Shown piece by piece: positions 9,313 through 16,859 of a stretch of DNA of 39,100 bases. The notes beneath the pieces were generated by a model. That model had not been told where the DNA came from and made no database searches. It saw only the letters and a program-made list of their open reading frames with translations. Position numbers and translations under genes: made by a program. Numbering within the stretch: position 1 is the first letter of the stretch; every line of letters starts with the position of its first letter. Source of the DNA: an uncultured Johnsonella sp. (lineage in GTDB: Bacteria > Bacillota > Clostridia > Lachnospirales > Lachnospiraceae); assembly GCA_937927235.1 (NCBI GenBank), contig CALBCM010000039.1, positions 1 to 39,100 on the forward strand. The letters are read 5' to 3'.

Positions 9313-9342
9313 CTGCCTTCTCCTTGTTGTGATTTTTATACT

Positions 9343-9370
9343 GCCCCTTTCTTTCTTTTAAGAAAGGGGC
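9343..9370. terminator. Strong hairpin between gdh and ptb
   Basis: GCCCCTTTCTT (9343-9353) and AAGAAAGGGGC (9360-9370) form a perfect 11-bp stem with a 6-base loop. On the plus strand it is followed by CTTTTGTTT-like sequence. On the minus strand, the sense of the genes, the stem runs into AGTATAAAAATC, which has no proper T-run. It may act as a partial terminator or a processing site that sets gdh apart from ptb-buk, or protect the gdh 3' end. Confidence 0.55.
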
Positions 9371-9382
9371 TTTTGTTTATAA

Positions 9383-10636
9383 TTAAATTCCTCTTAATTT
9401 TAAAGTTTCTACAATACGTCTAATCGCAACAATATATGCACCCTTACGCAGCGGAACATCAAATTCCTGTGCGGATGCCCACACATTATCAAAAGCAAGG
9501 TCAATAAGATGCTTTAATTCTGTATTAACACGCTCCTCTGTCCATGCAAGTCTTTGTATATTCTGTACCCACTCAAAGTATGAAACGATTACTCCGCCTG
9601 AATTTGCAAGTATGTCAGGAACAATTACAGCGCCTTTTTTCTTAAGGATTTCATCAGCCTCAACTGTACATGGTCCGTTTGCAGCCTCAACTATAACTTT
9701 AGCTTTAATTCTGTCAGCATTTTCTTCATTTACCTGGTTCTCAAGAGCAGCCGGAACAAGGAGTACAGTGTCAAGCTCAAGAAGCTCTTTATTTGATATT
9801 CTCTTTAAGCCTTCGCCCTTATAGCCGTCAAGGAGGTTCTTCTTATCTTTTGCAAGATATTCAAGAATCTCAGGTATATTAAGTCCGTCTTCTTTGTAAA
9901 TAGCGCCTGATACATCGCTTACAGCTATAATCTTCATGCCTGATTCATGGAGAAGTCTTGCACTTACACTACCTACATTACCCATGCCCTGTACTACAGC
10001 AGTAGTTCCCTTTAAAGGAATATTAAGCTTAGCAAAGATATTATTTACAGTGAAGCTTACACCTCTTCCTGTAGCATCTCCTCTGCCAAGGCTTCCGCCT
10101 ATAGTTACAGGCTTTCCTGTAACAACGCCGCTAACCGTATAACCTTGAAGCTTACTGTAAGCATCCATCATCCATGCCATAGTCTGTGGGTTTGATCCTA
10201 CATCAGGAGCCGGAATATCTCTTTCAGGTCCTATAATAGGTGCGATTCCGTTAGTAAATGCTCTTGTAATTCTGTTTAATTCTGAATCTGAAAGCTTCAT
10301 AGGGTCACATACTACACCGCCCTTTGCACCGCCGTACGGAATATTTGCTACTGCACATTTAAATGTCATCCATGCTGATAAAGCTCTAACTTCATCTGCA
10401 TTTACGTCCTGATGGAAACGTACTCCACCCTTTCCAGGTCCTCTTACTGTAGAATGCTGAACTCTGAATCCCTCAAATACCTTTAAAGTTCCATCGTCCA
10501 TGGTAACCGGGAAAGATACCTTAAGTTCACGCTCAGGATGCTTCAAAACCTCATATTCACTTGGCTCATATTTTAAAATTGATGCCACTTCGTCTATCGT
10601 CTTAATAACATTGTCATACGGATTGTACTTGCTCAT
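9383..10636 (-). CDS. gdhA: Glutamate dehydrogenase, Glu/Leu/Phe/Val dehydrogenase family
   Basis: Reversible oxidative deamination of an amino acid, most likely glutamate, to the 2-oxoacid, ammonia and NAD(P)H. The 417-aa length matches the short hexameric NAD-type enzymes such as RocG and GudB. GPGKGGVRFH (66-75, Lys69) binds substrate, PYGGAKGGV contains the catalytic Lys105, and GMGNVGS (217-223) is the Rossmann loop. The ATG at 10636 has AAAGGA about 12 bases upstream, which is a long spacing. It is first in the catabolic run and would regenerate the 2-oxoglutarate used by ilvE. Leucine/valine dehydrogenases are usually shorter (about 360 aa), so glutamate is the better guess. Confidence 0.9.
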   Translation of the reverse strand: MSKYNPYDNVIKTIDEVASILKYEPSEYEVLKHPERELKVSFPVTMDDGTLKVFEGFRVQHSTVRGPGKGGVRFHQDVNADEVRALSAWMTFKCAVANIPYGGAKGGVVCDPMKLSDSELNRITRAFTNGIAPIIGPERDIPAPDVGSNPQTMAWMMDAYSKLQGYTVSGVVTGKPVTIGGSLGRGDATGRGVSFTVNNIFAKLNIPLKGTTAVVQGMGNVGSVSARLLHESGMKIIAVSDVSGAIYKEDGLNIPEILEYLAKDKKNLLDGYKGEGLKRISNKELLELDTVLLVPAALENQVNEENADRIKAKVIVEAANGPCTVEADEILKKKGAVIVPDILANSGGVIVSYFEWVQNIQRLAWTEERVNTELKHLIDLAFDNVWASAQEFDVPLRKGAYIVAIRRIVETLKLRGI

Positions 10637-11051
10637 TTTCTTTGTAAATTCCTTTCTTAAACTATTTTTTAAATTTAATACTACTCGACCTGCTATACCA
10701 CCCTTTTAAGATTAACCATTTTACAAAACGGCTAATACATCTTTTTTCTGCTTTACCTCCTAATAATTAATTATATAATCTCTCGAAAGATACATTTTGC
10801 GACTGCTGTCTTTATTACAAAGACTCACCAACAGCTTTTCTTTTTCTGAATAAAATAAACCTTCGCCATAAAACAGCCGCTGCCCAATGCCTTTTTCTTT
10901 CGGAAATGATTTTACCTTTTAACATTTAATAATTCTAAGCTAATATTACTATGTTTAATAATTTACAGCCAGCACCGTATATACGAATTAAACATCATAA
11001 CGGGAAAAAATATAATAATAAATAACTGCTTTTACAAACTCCCCCTTTATT
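10637..11051 (-). promoter_or_regulatory. Long 5' leader of gdh (about 415 bases), no gene seen
   Basis: From the predicted start near 11051 to the gdh ATG there are about 415 transcribed bases. They contain a hairpin at 10808-10824 (GTCTTT / AAAGAC), a copy of a short repeat (10803-10820), and an AGGAGG at 10757-10762 about 15 bases before a two-codon frame ATG-TAT-TAG (10732-10740). Further on is a GGGTGGTATAGCAGG stretch that only resembles a T-box core. I recognise no known riboswitch. The length itself suggests post-initiation control of gdh. Confidence 0.5.
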
Positions 11052-11057
11052 ACTTTT

Positions 11058-11086
11058 AATATACTCCATTAATTGTACAATGTCAA
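11058..11086 (-). promoter_or_regulatory. Predicted sigma-A promoter of the gdh-ptb-buk block
   Basis: On the minus strand TTGACA (11081-11086) is separated by exactly 17 bases from TATATT (11058-11063). Transcription should start near 11051. It is the only strong promoter-like match I found in the gap between ansA and gdh. Confidence 0.75.
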
Positions 11087-11233
11087 TAGGAAATACTCTT
11101 GTATACAATATTTATTAAGCATTTTTTTAATCATGTTCTTGAAAATATACATTTATACTGATATTTTAATTCATATTAAAGTGTAGGGAATTAAAAATTT
11201 CATTTATTTGACAAATTTATGTTAAAATAGACT

Positions 11234-11284
11234 AAAAAAAGACCTTGCCGCTGCTGTCTTTATTGCAACTACAAAGTCCTTTAA
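11234..11284 (-). terminator. Rho-independent terminator after ansA
   Basis: On the minus strand AAGGACTTTG and CAAGGTCTT pair as about 9 bp with one bulge and one G-U, followed by a run of seven T (11240-11234). It lies 34 bases past the ansA stop and closes the long pyr-pur-NAD run. The loop contains a copy of the short CTGCTGTCTTTATT repeat. Confidence 0.7.
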
Positions 11285-11318
11285 TTTCATATTTTTATAC
11301 ATAACGCTGCTATATTTT

Positions 11319-12347
11319 CTATTGCCGGAGTATATCTCTGTTGATAACGGTATAAAACATCTCTCTTACCAGATGAGGCTCCTTAGTAATTGCCAGTATC
11401 CACATAAGCTTTGCCACTGCAGCCTCCAGCGTCATATCAAAATTTTCAAGCAGGGCAAACTCCTCTTTTATATTTTTTCCTACCGCATACACTGACATGT
11501 GACTGCCCTCAAGCGGCACCTGAGTGGACATTACCACAATTTTGCCCAGCTTCGTCAAATCACTTATTGCCGCTTTAAAATCTACGGCTTCGTATGAAGG
11601 CAAGCCTCCGACTCCAAAGGATTCGATTATAATCGCATCATAATTTAAAGCCATAAATTTAAGAAGCTGGGCATCCATTGAAGGTATCAGCTTTAAAAGC
11701 CCTATTTTGGTGTTGAGCTTTGAATAAAACTTAACCTCTTCATTCCGGTGCTTTTTATCATCTATATAGAAAAAGATTCTGCCGTCCTGTATTACGGCAA
11801 GATAAGGAAAATTAATTGAAGAAAAGGCATTATAGCTCTTTGTTCTTTCCTTTCTTGCCCTGGTTCCGGAGATTACCTTGCCGTCAAAAACTATGTTTAC
11901 ACTGTAAGCTTTTTCCGAAGCGGCAAAAAGTATACTGTCATAGAGATTGGTTTTCGCATCTGTGACATCCATATCTATAGGCTTTTGTGCACCCGTCACC
12001 ACCACAGGCTTTTTTGAGTTTTGTATCAGATAGGAAAGAGCTGCAGCAGTGTATGCCATAGTATCAGTGCCGTGACATATCACAAAGCCGTCATATTTTG
12101 AATAATTATTTTTTATACACTCGGCCATAGCCAGCCAGTGCTTCGGGTGCATATTTGTACTGTCTATATTAAAAAGCTCAATAGCAGACACCTCAGCAAA
12201 TTCCAGTATGGCCGGCACATAGTCAAGCAGCTGAGCAGACGGCAGAGAGGGCTTTAAGCCCTCGTCACTTTTTTGAGAGGCTATAGTACCTCCGGTACCT
12301 ATAAGAAGCACTTTTTTAGGACCGCTTTTGTTTAAATCTTCATTCAT
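11319..12347 (-). CDS. ansA: L-asparaginase, type I (cytoplasmic) family
   Basis: Hydrolyses asparagine to aspartate and ammonia. With the start at 12347 the protein is 342 aa, normal for type I enzymes, and has no signal peptide. The first catalytic-threonine motif TGGTIAS is at 18-24 and the second motif HGTDTMA at 92-98. I prefer the ATG at 12347 because AAGGAT stands about 8 bases before it; an in-frame ATG at 12380 lacks a ribosome binding site. It is last in the long minus-strand run, after nudC and pncB, and before a clear terminator. Some family members act as glutaminases or on peptides; this cannot be told here. Confidence 0.93.
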   Translation of the reverse strand: MNEDLNKSGPKKVLLIGTGGTIASQKSDEGLKPSLPSAQLLDYVPAILEFAEVSAIELFNIDSTNMHPKHWLAMAECIKNNYSKYDGFVICHGTDTMAYTAAALSYLIQNSKKPVVVTGAQKPIDMDVTDAKTNLYDSILFAASEKAYSVNIVFDGKVISGTRARKERTKSYNAFSSINFPYLAVIQDGRIFFYIDDKKHRNEEVKFYSKLNTKIGLLKLIPSMDAQLLKFMALNYDAIIIESFGVGGLPSYEAVDFKAAISDLTKLGKIVVMSTQVPLEGSHMSVYAVGKNIKEEFALLENFDMTLEAAVAKLMWILAITKEPHLVREMFYTVINRDILRQ

Positions 12348-12380
12348 AAATTTAATCCTTATCCAACTTTCATAATTCAT

Positions 12381-12407
12381 TAAAATAAAGCGGCAGGCTG
12401 CCCGCTT
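12381..12407 (-). terminator. Weak terminator-like hairpin between nudC and ansA
   Basis: AAGCGG (12388-12393) pairs with CCGCTT (12402-12407); on the minus strand the stem is followed by TATTTTA. The short stem and interrupted T-run suggest attenuation of read-through from nudC into ansA and not full termination. Confidence 0.4.
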
Positions 12408-12422
12408 CAGCCTAAGCTTATT

Positions 12423-13289
12423 TTACAGCCTGCCCTCTCTGAATTTTCTAATTAATTCCTGACCTATGCTTACCTGTGCATTAAATACCGGAACCTCCTC
12501 TCTTTCAAACCATGCTGCCTCGGAAAGCTCCTCAACGGCCACCGTAAGCTTATCACTTCCGTCAAGATCCGCCGTAAAGGCAATCATAATCACTTCAGCG
12601 ATACCCCAAGGCTGAGAGCCGTAATATTTTATGTTTTTTATATTTATTCCTACTTCTTCCAGCACTTCACGCTTCACATTGTCTTCCAGTGTTTCTCCCA
12701 CCTCAAGAAAGCCTGAAACAAGTGCAGGCAGCTTGTAATCACTATTCGCTCTTTTTGTCAGCAGTATTCGGTTTTTATCAGTAATGGCTACTATTACAGC
12801 CGGAGAAATGCGGGGATATTCAACTTTAAAACAGCTGGGACATTTTAAGGCTCTTTCGGTGTCTGATACTATATTTCTCGTACCGCAGCTCCCGCAGTAT
12901 TTTCTTGATTGCAGCCAGGTATAGATATGATAGCCTACAAGCACCGCAAAAGCATTGCTTTTCGGCATAAGCTTCCTGAATATATCTATCTTTTCCTCTA
13001 AAATAGTCTTTTTTTCAGGCAGGGTACAGTCCAGTACAAGATAGTAATCCTCGCTGTCAATAGAAAAAAGATAGTAGGAGTGCTTAATTAATTTACTGCA
13101 GTATTCCTTAAAATACCGAAATGTCGGTATTAAAAAGCCGGTATCAGCTTCTTTATCCCTGTCACAGCCCTTTTTAGTTTTTTTCAAAAATACGGATGAA
13201 GCATTATAAAACAACAGATATGAATCAGGTTCCGCTTGTTTATTAATATACTCAGGCTTAAATATCTTAGGGTAAATATCTTGGAGCAT
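12423..13289 (-). CDS. nudC: NudC-like Nudix hydrolase (NAD(H) diphosphatase)
   Basis: The family cleaves NAD(H) to NMN(H) and AMP and can remove NAD caps from RNA. The 288-aa protein has the NudC layout: a variable N-terminal domain, a zinc ribbon with Cys132, 135, 150 and 153, then a Nudix box around 193-215 (GFLEVGETLEDNVKREVLEE). After the box the signature normally written SQPWPFPxS reads SQPWGIAEV (225-233), a partial loss of the NADH-diphosphatase mark. It follows pncB, so an NAD turnover/salvage pairing is likely. The start is the ATG at 13289, which has only a weak GGA nearby; a GGAGGAG lies too far upstream beyond a hairpin. Confidence 0.88.
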   Translation of the reverse strand: MLQDIYPKIFKPEYINKQAEPDSYLLFYNASSVFLKKTKKGCDRDKEADTGFLIPTFRYFKEYCSKLIKHSYYLFSIDSEDYYLVLDCTLPEKKTILEEKIDIFRKLMPKSNAFAVLVGYHIYTWLQSRKYCGSCGTRNIVSDTERALKCPSCFKVEYPRISPAVIVAITDKNRILLTKRANSDYKLPALVSGFLEVGETLEDNVKREVLEEVGINIKNIKYYGSQPWGIAEVIMIAFTADLDGSDKLTVAVEELSEAAWFEREEVPVFNAQVSIGQELIRKFREGRL

Positions 13290-13305
13290 AAATATTCCAA
13301 TCTAC

Positions 13306-13328
13306 ACTGCTGCAAGCAATACAGCAGT
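13306..13328. other. Hairpin in the nudC leader
   Basis: ACTGCTG and CAGCAGT form a 7-bp stem with a 9-base loop, 17 bases upstream of the nudC start and just after a GGAGGAG on the minus strand. It could bring that ribosome binding site close to the start codon or mask it. Its GCTG-rich arms resemble the short repeat seen in other intergenic hairpins of this window. Confidence 0.5.
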
Positions 13329-13412
13329 CCAAACTCCTCCTTTTATCTAAATACAATATCAATATATTTTCTGGCACTAATCAAGTATTAATATCATTTA
13401 TAACATTAATAC

Positions 13413-14864
13413 TCAATTAATACTGCTTAAAAGCTCAACCCTCATATTCCAGAGCTTCTGCGAAAGGTCTACATGTATTCTGTGAGGGTAGGCAAGGCGC
13501 TTTGATTCCTCCCATAAAGTGTCAAGCTCTTCCCTGCAATATGCCTGTATATCCATTACTTCAGGAGAAGTATACACACATTTTCCCTGCTTGAACACCG
13601 GTACAAGCAGCTCTCTGAGTCTGTAGCTTCCCGGGATAAGCAAGGTCTTTTTCCAGGTTTCATTCGGGTCAAACAGCACCAGCTCTTTATTTTCATCAAT
13701 AATTTCATCTTCAAGGCAAATCAAATCCGCGATAATTTTATTGGTTTCCTTGTGATAAATCCTATAAATCTTTTTATTTCCCGGGTTGGTAACCTTTTCA
13801 GTATTTTCCGAAATTTTAATCTTAGGAATAAATCTGGCACGCTCCTTGTCGTAAATAGCTGCCAGCTTATACACTCCTCCAAAAGCCGGGCAGTCACGTG
13901 AAGTAATCAGACTTGTTCCGACTCCCCACAGATGAATCTGAGCTCCCTGCTGCTTTAAGGAATCTATCAAATACTCGTCAAGGTCGTTTGAAGCTGAAAT
14001 AACCGCATCCTCAAAGCCGGCTTCATCCAGCATAATTCTCGCTTTTTTTGAAAGATATGCAAGGTCGCCGCTGTCAAGCCTGATTCCATAGTTTTTAAGC
14101 TCTATACCCGCAGCCTTCATCTCGGAAAACACCTTAATTGCGTTTGGTACACCGCTTTCCAGAGTATCATAGGTGTCTACAAGCAGGGTGCAGGAATTCG
14201 GGTAAAGTCCGGCATAAGTTCTAAAAGCACTTAATTCATCCGGGAAACTCATTATCCAGCTGTGTGCATGTGTTCCGCCAATAGGGATATTAAAGGCCTG
14301 ACCTGCAAGGACATTGCTGGTAGCTGCACAGCCTCCTATCACGGCTGCCCTTGCACCGTATATGCCTGCATCAGGACCTTGGGCTCTCCTTAACCCGAAT
14401 TCAAGCACCTTATCACCCTGTGCAGAATGTACCACTCTCGCAGCCTTTGTCGCTATAAGGGACTGATGATTTATTATATTAAGTACGGCAGTTTCAATAA
14501 GCTGTGCCTGCATTACCGGAGCTATAACCTTGATAATAGGCTCTCTAGGAAAAATAAGTGAGCCTTCAGGTATGGCATAAACGTCACCGGTAAATCTGAA
14601 GTTTTTAAGGTATTCAAGAAAAGTTTCTTTAAACAGTCCCGTACTTCTAAGATATATAATATCCTCCTCATTAAAATTAAGGTTATTTATATACTCTATC
14701 ACCTGCTCAAGACCGGCACAGATTGAATAGCCGCTGTTATTAGGACTTGAGCGAAAAAACATATCAAATATAGCATTGTCGTTTATATCTCTTTTTTCAT
14801 AATATCCCTGCATCATAGTCAATTCATAAAGGTCGGTAAGCAAGGTAAGATTTCTTTTTTTCAT
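13413..14864 (-). CDS. pncB: Nicotinate phosphoribosyltransferase
   Basis: Makes nicotinate mononucleotide from nicotinate and PRPP, the entry step of the Preiss-Handler NAD salvage route. At 483 aa it fits the Gram-positive length class. It opens LTLLTDLYELTMMQGY (6-21), typical of the family, and carries GTHAHSW (197-203) with the active-site histidine, then VDTYDT and IRLDSGDL, which shape the phosphoribosyl site. AAGGAG stands about 14 bases before the ATG, an unusually long spacing, but no better start is visible. nudC follows, giving a small NAD recycling pair. Confidence 0.95.
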   Translation of the reverse strand: MKKRNLTLLTDLYELTMMQGYYEKRDINDNAIFDMFFRSSPNNSGYSICAGLEQVIEYINNLNFNEEDIIYLRSTGLFKETFLEYLKNFRFTGDVYAIPEGSLIFPREPIIKVIAPVMQAQLIETAVLNIINHQSLIATKAARVVHSAQGDKVLEFGLRRAQGPDAGIYGARAAVIGGCAATSNVLAGQAFNIPIGGTHAHSWIMSFPDELSAFRTYAGLYPNSCTLLVDTYDTLESGVPNAIKVFSEMKAAGIELKNYGIRLDSGDLAYLSKKARIMLDEAGFEDAVISASNDLDEYLIDSLKQQGAQIHLWGVGTSLITSRDCPAFGGVYKLAAIYDKERARFIPKIKISENTEKVTNPGNKKIYRIYHKETNKIIADLICLEDEIIDENKELVLFDPNETWKKTLLIPGSYRLRELLVPVFKQGKCVYTSPEVMDIQAYCREELDTLWEESKRLAYPHRIHVDLSQKLWNMRVELLSSIN

Positions 14865-14892
14865 TTTTTCTGTATATACTCCTTTCGCAGAC

Positions 14893-15186
14893 TTAGCTTA
14901 ATTCTACCTTTACAGCCTCATCCGGCTTAAATTCCGCCTTTAAATCATTGATATTATGCCCTGTAGAATCACCCAGCACCCTGCCCTCAAGTGAATAGCA
15001 GCGTATAAATCTGTTTTTTTCAACACTTGACCAATGCTCTACATCCCAGGTAAGATAGCCGTCCTCATCAGTTTTTTTAGCCTTAAGATAGATGTCCACC
15101 TGTCTGCCGGAATTCATTAAATCAATAAGCCCGTCAATGCCCTCCACTTCAACCTCGCATTTATTTACTTTATCATATACTTTCAT
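14893..15186 (-). CDS. Unknown 97-aa soluble protein
   Basis: I do not recognise this protein. It is small, acidic, without membrane segments or cysteine clusters. The N-terminus (MKVYDKVNKCEVEVEGIDGL) suggests a compact beta-rich fold, and there is a WDVEHW stretch near the middle. A good GGGAGAG site precedes the ATG at 15186. It lies between acpS and pncB with gaps of about 27 bases on either side, so it is almost certainly co-transcribed. The coding call is supported by the ribosome binding site, spacing and fit in the operon; the function is open. Confidence 0.75.
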   Translation of the reverse strand: MKVYDKVNKCEVEVEGIDGLIDLMNSGRQVDIYLKAKKTDEDGYLTWDVEHWSSVEKNRFIRCYSLEGRVLGDSTGHNINDLKAEFKPDEAVKVELS

Positions 15187-15212
15187 TTATACTCTCCCTT
15201 ATTAATTATTTA

Positions 15213-15602
15213 TTATTTTCCCATATCCTCTATAAAGACAGAGGCGCAGGAATAATCTTTTGTGTTGGTAATTGAAACGTGTACCTTGCAGTCGTCTTTA
15301 TGACTGAGCATTTCATTAAGCCTTTTCAGTGCACCGCCATATAAATTTATATAGGGCTTGCCAAGCTCATCTCTTAATATCTCTACCTCGTTTGGCATAA
15401 AGCCTCTAAACCCGGTGCCCAGACTTTTGGCAAAGGCTTCCTTGGCTGCAAAATTGCCTGCAAAAAACAAAGCCCTCCCTCCAGCAAGAAGCACCTCGTT
15501 TTCAGTAAATATTTTTTTTAAAAAACGGCTTGAAATACTGCTTTTAAGCAGGGCTTCAATTCTTATATTTTCTATTAAATCAATTCCGGTGCCTATTATC
15601 AT
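15213..15602 (-). CDS. acpS: Holo-[acyl-carrier-protein] synthase
   Basis: Transfers 4'-phosphopantetheine from CoA to acyl carrier protein. The 129-aa protein has the usual AcpS length. GTGIDLIE (4-11) provides the Mg-binding Asp8, and FAAKEAFAKSLGTG (51-64) provides Glu55 and the family signature. The C-terminal motif usually read SISHT is SITNT here. The ATG at 15602 lies 9 bases after the stop of a 41-aa membrane peptide and has only a weak GAAGAG site, which suggests translational coupling to that peptide. Confidence 0.95.
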   Translation of the reverse strand: MIIGTGIDLIENIRIEALLKSSISSRFLKKIFTENEVLLAGGRALFFAGNFAAKEAFAKSLGTGFRGFMPNEVEILRDELGKPYINLYGGALKRLNEMLSHKDDCKVHVSITNTKDYSCASVFIEDMGK

Positions 15603-15611
15603 AATAATATA

Positions 15612-15737
15612 TTACATCTCTTCATCGTCTTCCGTGCCTATAACTCCGAAAACTGATGCCATAGTTGCAAGTGCAGAAACTACAGCAGTAATTATAACAA
15701 GAAAAAGTATTCCAACAAAAATAAATGTAAATTCCAT
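15612..15737 (-). CDS. 41-aa single-pass membrane peptide upstream of acpS
   Basis: A short but convincing gene. On the minus strand GGAGG lies 7 bases before the ATG at 15737-15735, and the frame encodes one hydrophobic helix (about residues 3-32, rich in Ile, Val, Phe and Ala) followed by an acidic tail TEDDEEM. The stop is 9 bases before acpS. There are no cysteines or known motifs. I do not recognise the family. The strong ribosome binding site and tight spacing suggest it also delivers ribosomes to acpS. It may be a small membrane-anchored partner or regulator, which is inference. Confidence 0.7.
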   Translation of the reverse strand: MEFTFIFVGILFLVIITAVVSALATMASVFGVIGTEDDEEM

Positions 15738-15826
15738 ATAATTGCCTCCAAAATATATTATATACAATACTGCCAAGCCTATACCGCTAAAGCTGCCGTT
15801 AAGCTGCGAGCCTTATGGCATCGACT

Positions 15827-16852
15827 CTAAAGCATTTTTATAAGCCTTTCCACATCCTCCTCGTCAGTTGCCCAGCTTGTGCAAAACCTTATTACACTGT
15901 GAGTATCATCGCAGCTTTCCATATATCCGAAGCTTACCTTTTTTGAAAGCTTCTCCATAAAGCTGTCCTCCACTACAACAAACTGCTGATTTGTAGGTGA
16001 GTCTATATATATTTTATAGCCTTTTTCTTTAAGAGCCTTTTTTATTTTAGCAGCAAGCTTGACAGCCTTTTCACAGATTTTTATATATAAATCCCCTGTG
16101 AAAAGGGTACTGAACTGAATGCCCAGGAGCCTTCCCTTAGCAAGCAGTGCTCCCTCCTGCTTAATTATGGAAAAAAAGCCTTCCGGAGCTTTAATCGAGG
16201 TAAACACCACTGCTTCCCCAAATAATGCGCCGCACTTGGTACCTCCGATATAGAACACGTCAACACACTGTGCAAATTCCTTGAGGCTTAAATCACATTC
16301 AGAAGAAGCCAGTGCATAACCAAGCCTTGCTCCGTCAGCAAAGAGGAGAAGGGAATATTTCCTGCACACCTTATAAACAGCTTCAAGCTCTTGTTTGGAA
16401 TACAGGGTACCATACTCGGTAGGCTGAGATATGTAAACCATGCCCGGCTTTACGGTATGCTCTCTATTTTGGTCTCTTATAAAGCACTCCATATATTTTT
16501 CAACATCCTCGGAACAGAGCTTGCCGAGATTGTGGCCAAGCTCTATTACCTTATGTCCCCCATTTTCTACAGCACCTGCCTCATGCACGGCTATATGACC
16601 GGTTTTTGCCGCTATAACTCCCTCATAAGGACGAAGCAGAGAGGAAATCACCACCTTATTGGTCTGGGTGCCGCCAATCAGAAAAAATACCTGAGCAGTT
16701 TTAATTCCTAAAGCTTCTCTTATTTTTGCTTTTGCTTCCTCAGTATAGCTGTCAGTACCGTATCCGCCGGTTTTTTCCATATTTGTCGAATTTATTTTTT
16801 CAAGTATCGCAGGATGAGCTCCCTCCATATAGTCACTTGTGAAATATAGCAT
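15827..16852 (-). CDS. ltaE: Low-specificity L-threonine aldolase family
   Basis: Cleaves L-threonine (and allo-threonine) to glycine and acetaldehyde with PLP. The 341-aa protein matches the short aldolases. It opens YFTSDYMEGAHP, carries HIAVHEAGA near 86-94, ADGARLGYAL near 172-181, and the PLP lysine in GGTKCGA (Lys206). Its start lies 7 bases beyond the purD stop. Its place directly after purD may be functional, because glycine is the substrate of PurD. Related beta-eliminating lyases share the fold, but the motifs favour the aldolase. Confidence 0.9.
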   Translation of the reverse strand: MLYFTSDYMEGAHPAILEKINSTNMEKTGGYGTDSYTEEAKAKIREALGIKTAQVFFLIGGTQTNKVVISSLLRPYEGVIAAKTGHIAVHEAGAVENGGHKVIELGHNLGKLCSEDVEKYMECFIRDQNREHTVKPGMVYISQPTEYGTLYSKQELEAVYKVCRKYSLLLFADGARLGYALASSECDLSLKEFAQCVDVFYIGGTKCGALFGEAVVFTSIKAPEGFFSIIKQEGALLAKGRLLGIQFSTLFTGDLYIKICEKAVKLAAKIKKALKEKGYKIYIDSPTNQQFVVVEDSFMEKLSKKVSFGYMESCDDTHSVIRFCTSWATDEEDVERLIKML

Positions 16853-16859
16853 AATTTAC

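Noticed and set aside
10681..10740. T-box-like core GGGTGGTATAGCAGG in the gdh leader
   Set aside because: The T-box core should read close to GGGTGGNACCGCG and be followed by a terminator stem with a T-run. Neither the ACCGCG part nor the terminator is present.
10763..10918. Open frame of about 50 codons on the minus strand inside the gdh leader, which reads CNKDSSRK across the repeat
   Set aside because: It has no ATG, GTG or TTG start near its beginning and no ribosome binding site. The repeat that gives the peptide-like similarity is better explained as a hairpin element.
10981..11010. 11-codon uORF (MMFNSYIRCWL) early in the gdh leader
   Set aside because: No ribosome binding site before the ATG; too short to support.
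15358..15741. 127-codon plus-strand frame across acpS and the 41-aa peptide gene
   Set aside because: Complement of two convincing minus-strand genes; it has no ribosome binding site.
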